DNA of 64,000 bases from Acidobacteriaceae bacterium. GTDB lineage: Bacteria > Acidobacteriota > Terriglobia > Terriglobales > Acidobacteriaceae. The notes under the pieces are model-generated. The model searched no databases and was not told where the DNA came from. It was given only the letters and a program-made list of their open reading frames with translations. Below, in pieces: positions 25,558-34,196 of the stretch (its first letter is position 1; each line of letters starts with the position of its first letter). The translations under genes and the position numbers were made by a program. The stretch spans positions 74,358-138,357 of the forward strand of contig PLBY01000155.1 in NCBI GenBank assembly GCA_003134655.1, in the 5' to 3' direction.

Positions 25558-27048
25558 CTACCGGCCGCTGGCTGCCGCGCGCACGAGACTGGCGAGGCAG
25601 ACGCGGTTGCGTCCTGCCTGCTTTGCCGCATACAGACCGTTGTCCGCGGCGCGAATCAGTTCATCACGGCCCTTGCCGTGCTCGGGGAACACCGCGACGC
25701 CCGCGCTGATCGTCACCGTCCGGGGCACTCCGGGAAACGGATGTGCCTCCACCATCCGCCGCAACTTCTCCGCGATGGAGATCGCCTGAGCGGTATTAAT
25801 CTGGGTCAGCAGGATGGCGAATTCCTCTCCGCCGTAGCGACACACGACATCAATCTTGCGCAATTGCTGGTGAAAGAGCGAAGAAACCTGGCGCAGGACT
25901 TCGTCCCCCAGCAGGTGGCCGAATTCATCATTCAGCCTTTTGAACTCATCGATGTCGGCCATGATCACAGCCATTCCGCCCTTGTAGCGTCGGGCGCGCT
26001 CGATTTCCTCCATGATTCGAAGCTCGAAGAAACGGCGATTGAAGATTCCGGTGAGTCCGTCGAGGTAGGCCAGTTGCTTGACCCGCTCCACGTAGTGCGC
26101 ATTCTGGATGGAAGTGGCGCAAATGTCGGCCACCGATTCGAGGGACTGCAGTTCGCTCGCGCGGAAGGCATTGGTCTGAGCGCTATGCAGCGTCAGCACG
26201 CCGAGGGTCTGGCCAAACGAAATGAGCGGAATGCTCATGCGCGAGGCGCACTCTTTGAAGAGCCGGAGGGACTCGGGTGTGCTGCTCAGATCTTTTTCAA
26301 TGATGGTGCCGCTGGTTTCAATGATGCGCGACCACGGATACTGGGTTACCGGGAAGCGTCCGCCGGGCGGGGTACACGGCGTGAGTTCGCCCTGATGGGC
26401 ACGCATGACCAGGTCGCCTTCATCCCGCAGAAAAAGGGATACGTGGGGGACCTGAAACGCGTGCTGAATTACAGAGCACACGCGGACCAGCAGATCCTCA
26501 AGTTCCATGACGGCTGTACTCTGTTGCGCGATGATGTTGATGGCTTCCAATTGCCGCGCCCGCTGGCGTTCCAGCGAGTACAAATGGGCATTCTGCAAAG
26601 CAATGGAGGCGTGCGTGGAAAACAAGGTCAGCAGTTCGATGGTTTCGTGGTCGAAACGATCGACGCGGTCACTCTGGCAGTCGAGAACGCCCACGACTTC
26701 ATCGCGCACCATGAGCGGAATCGCCAGTTCCGAGCACGTGGATTGCGCGGCGCAGATATAGCGCGGGTCTTTGCTGACGTCAGCGGCGTACACCGGTTCC
26801 TTCTTCAGGACCGCCGCTCCGGTGATCCCGTCGTGTTGTCCCAAACAAATCTTGTCCTTGCCGGCATCCCAGCCGATCTGCGAACGGACGCACAACTGCT
26901 GGGTTTCCTTGTCGAGCAGCAGGATGGCGACGTTCGGCAGATGAAAATAGTCCCGCGCGATCGCCAGGATTCTCTGCAGCACCTCGTCCAAATCAAAGGT
27001 GGAGAGCACGGCCTGGCCGGCGTCGTATAGGACCGCGAGTTTCGGCAT
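25558..27048 (-). CDS. Diguanylate cyclase: GAF-GAF-GGDEF
   Basis: Synthesises c-di-GMP from two GTP. Two GAF domains (about residues 20-165 and 190-330; HDGITGAAVLKKEPVY and CSELAIPLMVRDEVVGVLD in the first) precede a GGDEF domain with active-site YGGEEF and an intact inhibitory I-site RKID five residues before it. No membrane segment is seen, so it is a soluble sensor. ATG 27048 starts at MPKLAVLYDAG; the longer upstream frame is Pro/Ser-rich and unsupported. A PilZ protein, a possible c-di-GMP receptor, is at 47014. Confidence 0.92.
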   Translation of the reverse strand: MPKLAVLYDAGQAVLSTFDLDEVLQRILAIARDYFHLPNVAILLLDKETQQLCVRSQIGWDAGKDKICLGQHDGITGAAVLKKEPVYAADVSKDPRYICAAQSTCSELAIPLMVRDEVVGVLDCQSDRVDRFDHETIELLTLFSTHASIALQNAHLYSLERQRARQLEAINIIAQQSTAVMELEDLLVRVCSVIQHAFQVPHVSLFLRDEGDLVMRAHQGELTPCTPPGGRFPVTQYPWSRIIETSGTIIEKDLSSTPESLRLFKECASRMSIPLISFGQTLGVLTLHSAQTNAFRASELQSLESVADICATSIQNAHYVERVKQLAYLDGLTGIFNRRFFELRIMEEIERARRYKGGMAVIMADIDEFKRLNDEFGHLLGDEVLRQVSSLFHQQLRKIDVVCRYGGEEFAILLTQINTAQAISIAEKLRRMVEAHPFPGVPRTVTISAGVAVFPEHGKGRDELIRAADNGLYAAKQAGRNRVCLASLVRAAASGR

Positions 27049-27155
27049 AGTCGAACGAATTGTACGACGGGGGAAAGGGGTTACCGATGTTCCGAAAGTA
27101 ACGTCGGATTCGAGGGGCGACCCGGGCGGGCTGCTCGGGCACGCTGACCGGATGG

Positions 27156-27362
27156 CTAACGCCACCTTCTTGCGGTGCGGATCAGTCCATAGGCCATGAG
27201 GCAGAACCAGAAGTCCAGAATTAACCCCAGGTCCATGTGGAAGGGGCGATGGCGAGCGACGGGCGGCAACTGCGGAATCAGGGCGAAGTACACCACGTTG
27301 CCCAATATGATCGCCAGCAGAGCTTGGAGAAAATTGATGAGCACCGATGGTTTAGACACCAT
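27156..27362 (-). CDS. Small two-helix membrane protein
   Basis: 68 aa with two hydrophobic helices (LINFLQALLAIILGNVVYF and LGLILDFWFCLMAYGLI) separated by a Pro/His/Arg loop. The pattern is protein-like and transcription is tandem with the cyclase gene. ATG 27362 abuts a 13-bp inverted repeat; an alternative ATG at 27371 lies inside its stem. Function unknown. Confidence 0.6.
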   Translation of the reverse strand: MVSKPSVLINFLQALLAIILGNVVYFALIPQLPPVARHRPFHMDLGLILDFWFCLMAYGLIRTARRWR

Positions 27363-27388
27363 AGAGGGCATCCGAGGATGCCCTCTAT
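27361..27388. promoter_or_regulatory. Perfect 13-bp inverted repeat over a start region
   Basis: ATAGAGGGCATCC, 2-nt loop, GGATGCCCTCTAT. It overlaps both possible start codons of the small membrane protein gene, so in RNA it could hide the start. It may instead be an operator. There is no U-tract next to it in the minus direction. Confidence 0.5.
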
Positions 27389-27564
27389 TTACGCGGGTAG
27401 CTGATTGTTTGCAAGTGGTTAGGGAAATGAGGGCAGAGCCATCAAAGCCGCCTGGAGTCCTGTCATTCCTCGGGGGAACACCAACCTTTTGGGTCCCCGC
27501 GCGGTCAAGGAGTGAAACGGCGATTTTGCAACAGTTAGCCTGGTTACCATGCTACCGTGCTGGC

Positions 27565-28074
27565 ATGAAAAAGGCGTCGAAGAAAAAGGGCTCCGGCCAT
27601 CCACGTACGAACCACCCCACTACAGCCACGAAGGAGCGCATCCTTGTGGTAAATGACGAAGAGCCCATCCGCGAGATTGTCGCATTCATGCTGACCACGG
27701 CGGGATATCAATGCCGGACGGCATCAGATGGGATCGAAGCATTGGCCGTGCTCGATTCCGGGAAAGAATTCGACCTTTTGCTCACCAATCTCATGATGCC
27801 CAATTTGGATGGGATTGGACTGTTGGCACGTACGAAGGACAAATTCCCTGACATGCCTGTTGTGCTTGAGACCGCAGTTCACGATACCTCCGTTGCTCTC
27901 GCCTTCATCCGTAACGGTGGCTACGACTACCTGCTGACGCCCTTCGAGCAAGAGCAGTTGCTGCATGTAGTCCGCCGTACGTTGGAGTACCGCCGTCTGA
28001 AGTTGGAGAACAGAGCCCTCCAATCGCAAGTCGCGAAGCTGCGGGAGAGAATAGCTTCGCATATCCGAGGATAA
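27565..28074 (+). CDS. Stand-alone degenerate receiver (pseudo-receiver) protein
   Basis: Receiver fold of about 120 residues (ERILVVNDEEPIREIVAFML to DYLLTPFEQEQLLHVV), with a 45-residue tail that is probably helical. The phosphoacceptor Asp is Asn (N75 in LLLTNLMMPNLDG), one of the acidic pair is Asn (N30), and the conserved Lys before PF is Thr (T125). Thr103 remains. Phospho-signalling is therefore unlikely; it may be a constitutive binding module or read another cue. The codons AAT, AAT and ACG are clear. ATG 27565 begins a Lys-rich leader. 169 aa. Confidence 0.8.
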   Translation: MKKASKKKGSGHPRTNHPTTATKERILVVNDEEPIREIVAFMLTTAGYQCRTASDGIEALAVLDSGKEFDLLLTNLMMPNLDGIGLLARTKDKFPDMPVVLETAVHDTSVALAFIRNGGYDYLLTPFEQEQLLHVVRRTLEYRRLKLENRALQSQVAKLRERIASHIRG

Positions 28075-28163
28075 GCGCTCGGGAGCAATGTAATATATTC
28101 TTCGCCATTGAGAGCGCGATTTCTAGGTTTACGCGGAGTTGCTCAAGAATGTAGTCTCCGGTT

Positions 28164-28500
28164 ATGCCTTCTCGAGCATTGCTTCTCATCGTTGCGTTCA
28201 CTTCCCTTTTCTCTGCTCCCTATGAGGCTGCAGACTCCGTTTCCGCGAATCAGATCCGCTCCCAGCGACAGGAAACAGACAAAGCCTTTCAGCCTCACGA
28301 TGCGAAGCAATTGGCAACCTTGTTCAGTTCAGCTTGCCACTTTACGACGGCCGCAGTCCACATCGACGGCAGTGATGCCTTGGAAGATTTTCACGAAACC
28401 CTGTTCCTGAAAAGGGCCTGATGTAACTCTTGTGCATCAGACAAATCCCGAGCGTGTATTCGCCCGCTCCTGCTACCATTCTTTTTCACGCCCACGGAAC
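28164..28500 (+). pseudogene. Frameshifted secreted NTF2-like (DUF4440) gene
   Basis: The reading frame 28164-28421 encodes a signal peptide (LLLIVAFTSLFSAPYEAAD) and the start of an NTF2-like domain (IRSQRQETDKAFQPHDAK, AAVHIDGSDALEDFHETLF), then stops after LKRA. Removing one G from the AAAAGGG run near 28411 continues the domain as RPDVTLVHQTNPERVFA up to the recG start. The gene is thus probably broken, or a single sequencing error hides an intact one. Confidence 0.55.
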
Positions 28501-28508
28501 CCTAGCGC

Positions 28509-30758
28509 ATGCTCGAACTCTCCACGCCCGTCCAATATGTGAAGGGCGTTGGTCCGCGCATTGGGGAAGTTCTGGCCGCAAAGGGGATTCACACCGTCGG
28601 CGACCTGCTCCATTATCTGCCATTTCGCTATGAGGACCGGCTGAACCCGCGGGGGATTTCCGAACTGCGTCCCGGCGAAATGGCCACAGTCGTCGGCGAA
28701 GTGCGCAATTCGGGGCTGTTCCGCACGCGGAAGATGCCGATTTTTCAGCTGACCGTTGGACAGGGGCGGGCCCGCCTGCGCTGTCTTTTTTTCAATGCCA
28801 CTTACTTACAGGACAAGTTCACGCCCGGGCAGATGATCGCGCTCTACGGCAAGGTGGAAGAAGATGAACGCAGCCGTGAATTGCAGATCATTCAGCCGCA
28901 GTTCGAGATCCTGGGGGACCCCACCGACTCGGGCGAGAACGGGGCGGAAAAGAAGGCTGCCGAGTCGCTGGAGATTGGGCGCATCGTTCCCATCTACGAG
29001 GCGATTGGACGGCTGACGCCGCGCTGGTTCCGGAAAGCGATTCGCACCGCGCTCGACAATCTCACGCCGGACTTGCCGGATCCGATTCCTGCTGCCGTGC
29101 GCGCGCATCTCGGCCTGATTTCTCCGCGTGCGGCGCTGTGGAACGTGCACTGGCCGGAGCCGGGCGAAAGCTTCGAAGCCTTGCAGTCTTCGCGTACGCC
29201 GGCGCATATCCGGATGATCTTCGACGAGTTGTTCTTCGTGGAACTGGGGCTGGAGTTGAAGCGGCGCCAGCAGAAGGCGCAGACCGGAATCGCGTTTGGG
29301 CTGGACGACCGGGTGCGGGCGGCGATCAAGAAGATTTTGCCGTTTCATCCCACGGCGGCGCAGAAGCGGGTGCTGAAGGAGATTGCGGCCGACATGGAGA
29401 AGCCTTATCCCATGCGGCGTTTGCTGCAGGGCGACGTGGGATCAGGTAAGACGATAGTGGGCTTCGAGGCGGCCATCATCGCGATTGAGAACGGCTGCCA
29501 GGTAGCTCTGATGGCGCCGACTGAGATTCTGGCGCAACAGCATTATTTTTCGGCGCGGCGAATTCTGGAGAATGCAGGGTACCGCATTGTGCTGCTGACC
29601 GGATCGCTGGAAGCGGACCGCAAGCGGGAGGTGCGGCGGCATATCGCGCAGGGGAACGCACAGTTGGTGATTGGGACGCATGCGCTGCTGGAAGAGAAAG
29701 TCGAGTTTGCCAAGCTGGGGCTGGTCATCGTGGATGAGCAGCATCGGTTTGGCGTGTTGCAGCGGTTGAAGTTGATGAGGAAGTCGGGAGATGTTGAGGA
29801 AACCAGCCGAGCTACGCTCGGCGGGACGGGCGAAGGCGCCCGTCCCCACACAGATGCCCGTCCCCACATAAACTCTGCACCCCACATAGTCACTTCTACA
29901 CCTGCTGAGCCCGACGTTCTTGTCATGACCGCGACGCCCATTCCGCGGACGCTGGCGCTTACTCTTTACGGCGATCTTGATCTGAGCGTGCTCGATGAGA
30001 TGCCGCCGGGGCGCACGCCGATCGTCACTCGCTGCGGTTCCGACGACGAATCGCCGAAAGTGTGGGAGTTTGTTCGCAAGCAGGTGACGGCCGGACATCA
30101 GGTTTATGTGGTGTATCCGGTGATCGCCGAGAATGAAGAGAGCGAACTCAAAGCGGCGATCAAGATGTACCGCGAGCTGAGCGGCAAGATCTTTGCCGAT
30201 TTGAAAGTGGGGCTTCTGCATGGCCGCTTGGATGCTGAACTGAAAGAGCAGGTCATGCGCATGTTTCAGCGCGGTGAGTTGCAGATTCTGGTCGCGACGA
30301 CCGTCATCGAAGTCGGCGTGGATGTGCCTAACGCGACCGTGATGGTGATTGAGCACGCTGAGCGTTTTGGCCTGGCGCAATTGCACCAGTTGCGAGGGCG
30401 CATCGGCCGCGGTGCGGCGAAGTCGTATTGCATATTGATGACGGGAGGGAAAGTCAGCGAAGAAGGTCAACGCCGCCTAGACGCGATGGTGCAGACCAAC
30501 GACGGCTTCAAGATCGCTGAACTCGATCTCGAACTGCGCGGGCCGGGCGAATTTTTCGGCACGCGCCAGGCGGGGACGCCGAGTTTCCGAGTCGCCAACA
30601 TCATCCGGGATGCGCAATTGCTGGAGGCGGCCAAGCACGAAGCGGCAGCCGTTATTGCCGGACCGAACGCGGAGATCTCTGCCGAAGAAATCAGCCGCGC
30701 GCTGGTGCACATGCGGGCGCGCTGGCAGCACACGTATGGATTGGTTGAAGTCGGCTAG
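28509..30758 (+). CDS. recG: ATP-dependent DNA helicase RecG with in-frame insertion
   Basis: Branch-migration helicase for stalled forks. The N-terminal wedge/OB region is followed by Walker A GDVGSGKTIVGFEAA, motif II DEQHRFGV, motif III TATPIPRTLALTLYGDLD, and motifs V-VI IEVGVDVPNATVM and HQLRGRIGRG. Residues about 428-469 (GTGEGARPHTDARPH region) between DEQH and TATPIPR are extra, of low complexity and encoded by palindromic repeats (29805-29870). Otherwise length and motifs are normal (749 aa). Start ATG 28509. Confidence 0.95.
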   Translation: MLELSTPVQYVKGVGPRIGEVLAAKGIHTVGDLLHYLPFRYEDRLNPRGISELRPGEMATVVGEVRNSGLFRTRKMPIFQLTVGQGRARLRCLFFNATYLQDKFTPGQMIALYGKVEEDERSRELQIIQPQFEILGDPTDSGENGAEKKAAESLEIGRIVPIYEAIGRLTPRWFRKAIRTALDNLTPDLPDPIPAAVRAHLGLISPRAALWNVHWPEPGESFEALQSSRTPAHIRMIFDELFFVELGLELKRRQQKAQTGIAFGLDDRVRAAIKKILPFHPTAAQKRVLKEIAADMEKPYPMRRLLQGDVGSGKTIVGFEAAIIAIENGCQVALMAPTEILAQQHYFSARRILENAGYRIVLLTGSLEADRKREVRRHIAQGNAQLVIGTHALLEEKVEFAKLGLVIVDEQHRFGVLQRLKLMRKSGDVEETSRATLGGTGEGARPHTDARPHINSAPHIVTSTPAEPDVLVMTATPIPRTLALTLYGDLDLSVLDEMPPGRTPIVTRCGSDDESPKVWEFVRKQVTAGHQVYVVYPVIAENEESELKAAIKMYRELSGKIFADLKVGLLHGRLDAELKEQVMRMFQRGELQILVATTVIEVGVDVPNATVMVIEHAERFGLAQLHQLRGRIGRGAAKSYCILMTGGKVSEEGQRRLDAMVQTNDGFKIAELDLELRGPGEFFGTRQAGTPSFRVANIIRDAQLLEAAKHEAAAVIAGPNAEISAEEISRALVHMRARWQHTYGLVEVG
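29805..29870 (+). repeat. Family C/B repeats in frame inside recG
   Basis: GCCGAGCTACGCTCGGC (family C first hairpin) is followed by GGGACGGGCGAAGGCGCCCG, TCCCCACA and a second partial GCCCGTCCCCACATA (family B). The insertion lies between helicase motifs II and III. Confidence 0.75.
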
Positions 30759-30803
30759 GCGCTGCTGGCCGAAGAAAACCGCGGAACTGATAGAATCGAA
30801 AGC

Positions 30804-31724
30804 ATGGCCGGGTCTTCCCAATTAATTCAGATTGAGCTGGGCGCTCCGCAGCGGGTGCCGAAGCCGTCGTGGCTGCGGGCGAAAGCTCCCGTGGGCGACA
30901 ACTTCCACAATCTGAAGAAACTGGCGCGGGGCATGGGACTGCACACGGTGTGCGAGTCGGCGCAGTGCCCCAACATTGGCGAGTGTTGGAACCACAAGAC
31001 GGCGACGTTCATGCTGCTGGGGAACATCTGCACGCGGCGCTGCGGGTTCTGCGCGGTACCGAAGGGGCGGCCGGAGCCCATCGATCTCGATGAACCGCGG
31101 CGAGTGGCTGAGGCAGTCGCTACGCTGGGACTGAAACATGCGGTCGTGACCAGCGTGAATCGCGACGACGATAACGTTGGCAGCGCCCGAATTTTCGCTG
31201 AGACTATCCGCGAGATTCGCGAGTTGACGCCCGATTGCCGGGTGGAAGTCCTGATCCCCGATTTTCAAGGGCTGAAAGAGTCGTTGCGAATCGTACTCGA
31301 CGCCAAGCCGGACGTGCTGAACCACAATACCGAGACGGTGCCGCGGTTGTATCGCGCGGTTCGCTCCGGCGCGCGCTACGAACGCACATTGACCTTGCTC
31401 GAGAATGCAAAGAAGTTTTCGCCCGGCATGGTCACCAAGAGCGGCGTGATGGTGGGCCTGGGTGAATCTTCGGAAGAGCTGATTGAAGTCTTCCGCGATC
31501 TGGGCGCGCGCGGCGTCGACATTCTCACGGTGGGCCAGTATCTGCGGCCTTCGAAGGATCACCTGCCCATCGCACGCTTCTACGAGCCCCAAGAGTTTGT
31601 TTATCTGCGGGATCAGGCTCTGCGCTTTGGTTTCCGCCACGTTGAATCAGGGCCGATGGTTCGGTCCAGCTACCACGCGCACGAGCATGCCGATGCCGCT
31701 GCGCTGCCGCGGGCGGTGTCGTAG
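30804..31724 (+). CDS. lipA: Lipoyl synthase
   Basis: Radical-SAM enzyme inserting two sulfurs into octanoyl groups on lipoyl proteins. The auxiliary cluster motif CESAQCPNIGEC (C50, C55, C61) and the radical-SAM motif CTRRCGFC (C76, C80, C83) are both intact, as is the C-terminal RSSYHA containing the cluster-binding Ser. 306 aa, normal. It is independent of lipB in this window. Confidence 0.97.
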   Translation: MAGSSQLIQIELGAPQRVPKPSWLRAKAPVGDNFHNLKKLARGMGLHTVCESAQCPNIGECWNHKTATFMLLGNICTRRCGFCAVPKGRPEPIDLDEPRRVAEAVATLGLKHAVVTSVNRDDDNVGSARIFAETIREIRELTPDCRVEVLIPDFQGLKESLRIVLDAKPDVLNHNTETVPRLYRAVRSGARYERTLTLLENAKKFSPGMVTKSGVMVGLGESSEELIEVFRDLGARGVDILTVGQYLRPSKDHLPIARFYEPQEFVYLRDQALRFGFRHVESGPMVRSSYHAHEHADAAALPRAVS

Positions 31725-31829
31725 CTTGCGCCGAACGGGACTCCCCGTCAAAATCGTTTCTCCCAAGATCAACGTTCCCAGTATTAGTATCCCCATCGAA
31801 CAAATCGGCATCCGGAGGGCTCCGCTCCC

Positions 31830-32627
31830 GTGGTGACCGTTCTTCTGGTGATCCTCGGATTCTTCGCCGGCTTGCTGGGCGCGCTGACCGGAATCGGTGG
31901 CGGCGTGTTGCTTACGCCGATTCTCGCGTTGCATTTCGATATCACGATTCGCCAGGCCATTGGGACGAGCCTGGTCGCGGTGATCACGACTTCGGCGGCA
32001 AGTTCGTCGGTGCACTTGCAACGCCACACCACTGATATTCGCCTGGGCATGACGCTCGAGTTGGCGACCGCATTCGGCGCAGCCGTCACGGCGTACCTGG
32101 TGGGCTACTTCAATCGCAATGCGCTCGAAGGATTGTTTGCCGGATTTTTGCTGTACAGCGCGATCACGATCCTGACCAAGGGCGGCAAAGTGAAGCCGCT
32201 GGAAGACGAGTCTGCTTTCATTGTCGACGAGACCGTGATTCCACCGTACGAGCCGAAGCGCTATCCGCTGGGACTCGCGGCGTCGTTGGTGGCGGGCGCG
32301 CTCTCGGGACTGCTGGGGATCGGCGGCGGTCCGATCAAAGTTCCGGTCATGTACATCTTCATGAATGTGCCGCTGATGGTGGCCACGGCTACTTCGAACT
32401 TCATGATCGGCGTGACCGCGGCGGCCAGCGCCATGGTCTATTACCGGCGCGGCGACATTCTGGTGCAATATGCGGCGCCGCTGGCGGTGGGAGTGTTTGT
32501 GGGATCGCTCCTGGGCGCGCGTCTGGCGCCGCGGGTTCACAACAAGGTCGTAGTGTATCTGCTGGTCGGCGTGATGTTCTACCTTGCGGGACACCTGATT
32601 GTGCACTTGCTGCAGGGGTGGCTATGA
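31830..32627 (+). CDS. TauE/SafE-family anion exporter
   Basis: Eight or so hydrophobic segments in two halves, each opening with a glycine-rich loop (LLGALTGIGGGVLLTPILAL and ALSGLLGIGGGPIKVPVMYI), the signature of the family (formerly DUF81) that moves sulfite, sulfoacetate or related organic anions. GTG 31830 with GGAGGG about 11 nt upstream is used. The stop overlaps the next gene by ATGA. Substrate is unknown. Confidence 0.85.
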   Translation: MVTVLLVILGFFAGLLGALTGIGGGVLLTPILALHFDITIRQAIGTSLVAVITTSAASSSVHLQRHTTDIRLGMTLELATAFGAAVTAYLVGYFNRNALEGLFAGFLLYSAITILTKGGKVKPLEDESAFIVDETVIPPYEPKRYPLGLAASLVAGALSGLLGIGGGPIKVPVMYIFMNVPLMVATATSNFMIGVTAAASAMVYYRRGDILVQYAAPLAVGVFVGSLLGARLAPRVHNKVVVYLLVGVMFYLAGHLIVHLLQGWL

Positions 32628-32923
32628 GCGAGGTACGCGAACCCGGCTTCGACCGCATCGTAGCGCTGGTGCTGCGTACAGGAGCCTTCAGTTGTTTCTT
32701 CGTCATGCTGGCCGGGTTGATTACAGGGTTGTTTGTCCATGGCCGTATTCCGCTCGGCATTGAGCGCGCGGGCGTCCTGCTGATGCTGGCCACGCCGGTC
32801 GTGCGCGTGATCGTTGCCTGCTTTCTATTCTTTCGGGAGAAAGACATGAAGTATGGGTGGATCTCGCTGGGTGTGCTGGTCATTCTGATGCTGGGGTCGA
32901 TGTTTGGGATTGGGGAACACTGA
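32624..32923 (+). CDS. DUF1634 membrane protein
   Basis: 99 aa with three hydrophobic segments (FSCFFVMLAGLITGLFV, GVLLMLATPVVRVIVACFLF, GVLVILMLGSMFGIG). DUF1634 proteins are regularly encoded next to TauE/SafE exporters, as here, and are thought to be partners. ATG 32624 overlaps the exporter stop codon. Confidence 0.82.
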   Translation: MSEVREPGFDRIVALVLRTGAFSCFFVMLAGLITGLFVHGRIPLGIERAGVLLMLATPVVRVIVACFLFFREKDMKYGWISLGVLVILMLGSMFGIGEH

Positions 32924-32932
32924 AGCGAAAAT

Positions 32933-32965
32933 CCCCACGTCTCGCAAAAGACGCGAGACATGGGG
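32933..32965. repeat. Inverted repeat after the DUF1634 gene
   Basis: CCCCACGTCTCGC and GCGAGACATGGGG form a 12-bp stem with one A-C mismatch. No T-run follows, so it is more like a repeat element than a classical terminator. Confidence 0.5.
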
Positions 32966-33005
32966 CACCCGGACCGTGCCCTCCCGAGTCTTTCTATCTC
33001 TTAGT

Positions 33006-34085
33006 TCAGAAGATGTGCAGCTTGATGCTCAAGTATTTCTTGGGGTTTTCGCGGATGGCCTTCACCAGGTCGCGAGTCTCGGTCAGCATCTGGTTGGCGT
33101 TGTTGTAGAGGGCCTCATCTTTGAAGAGCTTGCCGGCGGTGCCCTGTCCGGCTTCGAGTTCCGTGGTCAACTCTGAAAGTTTGCTGATCGTGTTGTCGAG
33201 CTTCTTGGCCAGTTCCTCATCCTTCGTCAACTTGCCGATCGTGCCCTTGCCAGCGTTGATGTCGTCGGTCAGCTTCTTCATGTTGGCGATGGTGTCGTTG
33301 GCGTTGTTGTAGAGCGCGGGATCTTTCAGGAATTTTCCGGCGGTGCCTTTGCCCTGCTGGAGATCGTCAATCACGCCGTTCATCTTGTCGAGCGTGGCGA
33401 TGAATTTGTCGTAGGCATCGGTGCGGCTGATCAGACGTCCCAAGCTGCCTTCGCCGCTGCCCACTTCGTGTACGATCCCCTGGAACTCCGCGACGGTCGA
33501 GGAGAAGCGGTTGTACAGCGTCGGATCGTAAATGAGTTTCCCGAGCGATCCCTTGCCGCTTTCGGCGAAGGCCAGAATGCGGTCGGCGCGCTTCAACAGT
33601 GCGTCCATGTTCTCCAGCGTACTTTGGCTGGCGCGCACGACCTGGTTGAAGTCCGGATGCACCTGCGTGGGCAGCGTGTCTCCGTCCTGTGCGGGAGGAC
33701 CGATGGCCTGGGCGCTCTCGATATCGAGGTAGGTTTCGCCGAGCACGCCCGCGGTGTCGAGTGAGGCCACCGAATCGCGGCGCAAGGCGTAACCGTATTT
33801 CGTGCTGAGTTTCATCGTGATTTCGACGGGAGTGAGTTGCTTGTCTTTGTCGGGCACGATGCGAATGTTGGTCACGTTGCCGATGTCCACGCCGCTGAGA
33901 CGCACGGGGGCGCCTTGGCGGAGGCCCTGGGCGTTGTCGAAATAGGATTTCAAAGTGATACGAGGGGTGAAGAACCCGGAGGTTCCGGACATTAAGAACA
34001 GCAGAAAGCCCAGCGTCAGACTGGCAACGATCACCGTGATCCCAACGCGCAGTTGCGACCACTTGAGCTGCTTCTGGCTAGGCAA
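33006..34085 (-). CDS. MlaD/Mce-domain protein with five repeat units
   Basis: An N-terminal membrane anchor (VGITVIVASLTLGFLLFLM) is followed by the MCE domain (ITLKSYFDNAQGLRQGAPVR, VDIGNVTNI, GVLGETYLDIE), which binds lipids in trans-envelope transport. Then five tandem units of 35-37 residues share GxGTxGKLxxDxxLYNN. No MlaE or MlaF permease is adjacent, so this is a separate periplasmic component. The start is TTG 34085 after AGGAAAC. Next to an unrelated membrane enzyme. Confidence 0.85.
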   Translation of the reverse strand: MPSQKQLKWSQLRVGITVIVASLTLGFLLFLMSGTSGFFTPRITLKSYFDNAQGLRQGAPVRLSGVDIGNVTNIRIVPDKDKQLTPVEITMKLSTKYGYALRRDSVASLDTAGVLGETYLDIESAQAIGPPAQDGDTLPTQVHPDFNQVVRASQSTLENMDALLKRADRILAFAESGKGSLGKLIYDPTLYNRFSSTVAEFQGIVHEVGSGEGSLGRLISRTDAYDKFIATLDKMNGVIDDLQQGKGTAGKFLKDPALYNNANDTIANMKKLTDDINAGKGTIGKLTKDEELAKKLDNTISKLSELTTELEAGQGTAGKLFKDEALYNNANQMLTETRDLVKAIRENPKKYLSIKLHIF

Positions 34086-34196
34086 ATCGTTTCCTCATGA
34101 TGCCAGTCCGGATGGATTGCGCCGGCTGCGCGAACAGCTCAGGATCGCAACCAGCTCCGGCTTCCTCGTTGCATGATAACAAAACCGGAGCCGGGC

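Noticed and set aside
25678-27030. 450-codon plus-strand frame antisense to the diguanylate cyclase
   Set aside because: The cyclase has complete GAF and GGDEF motifs; the antisense frame has none.
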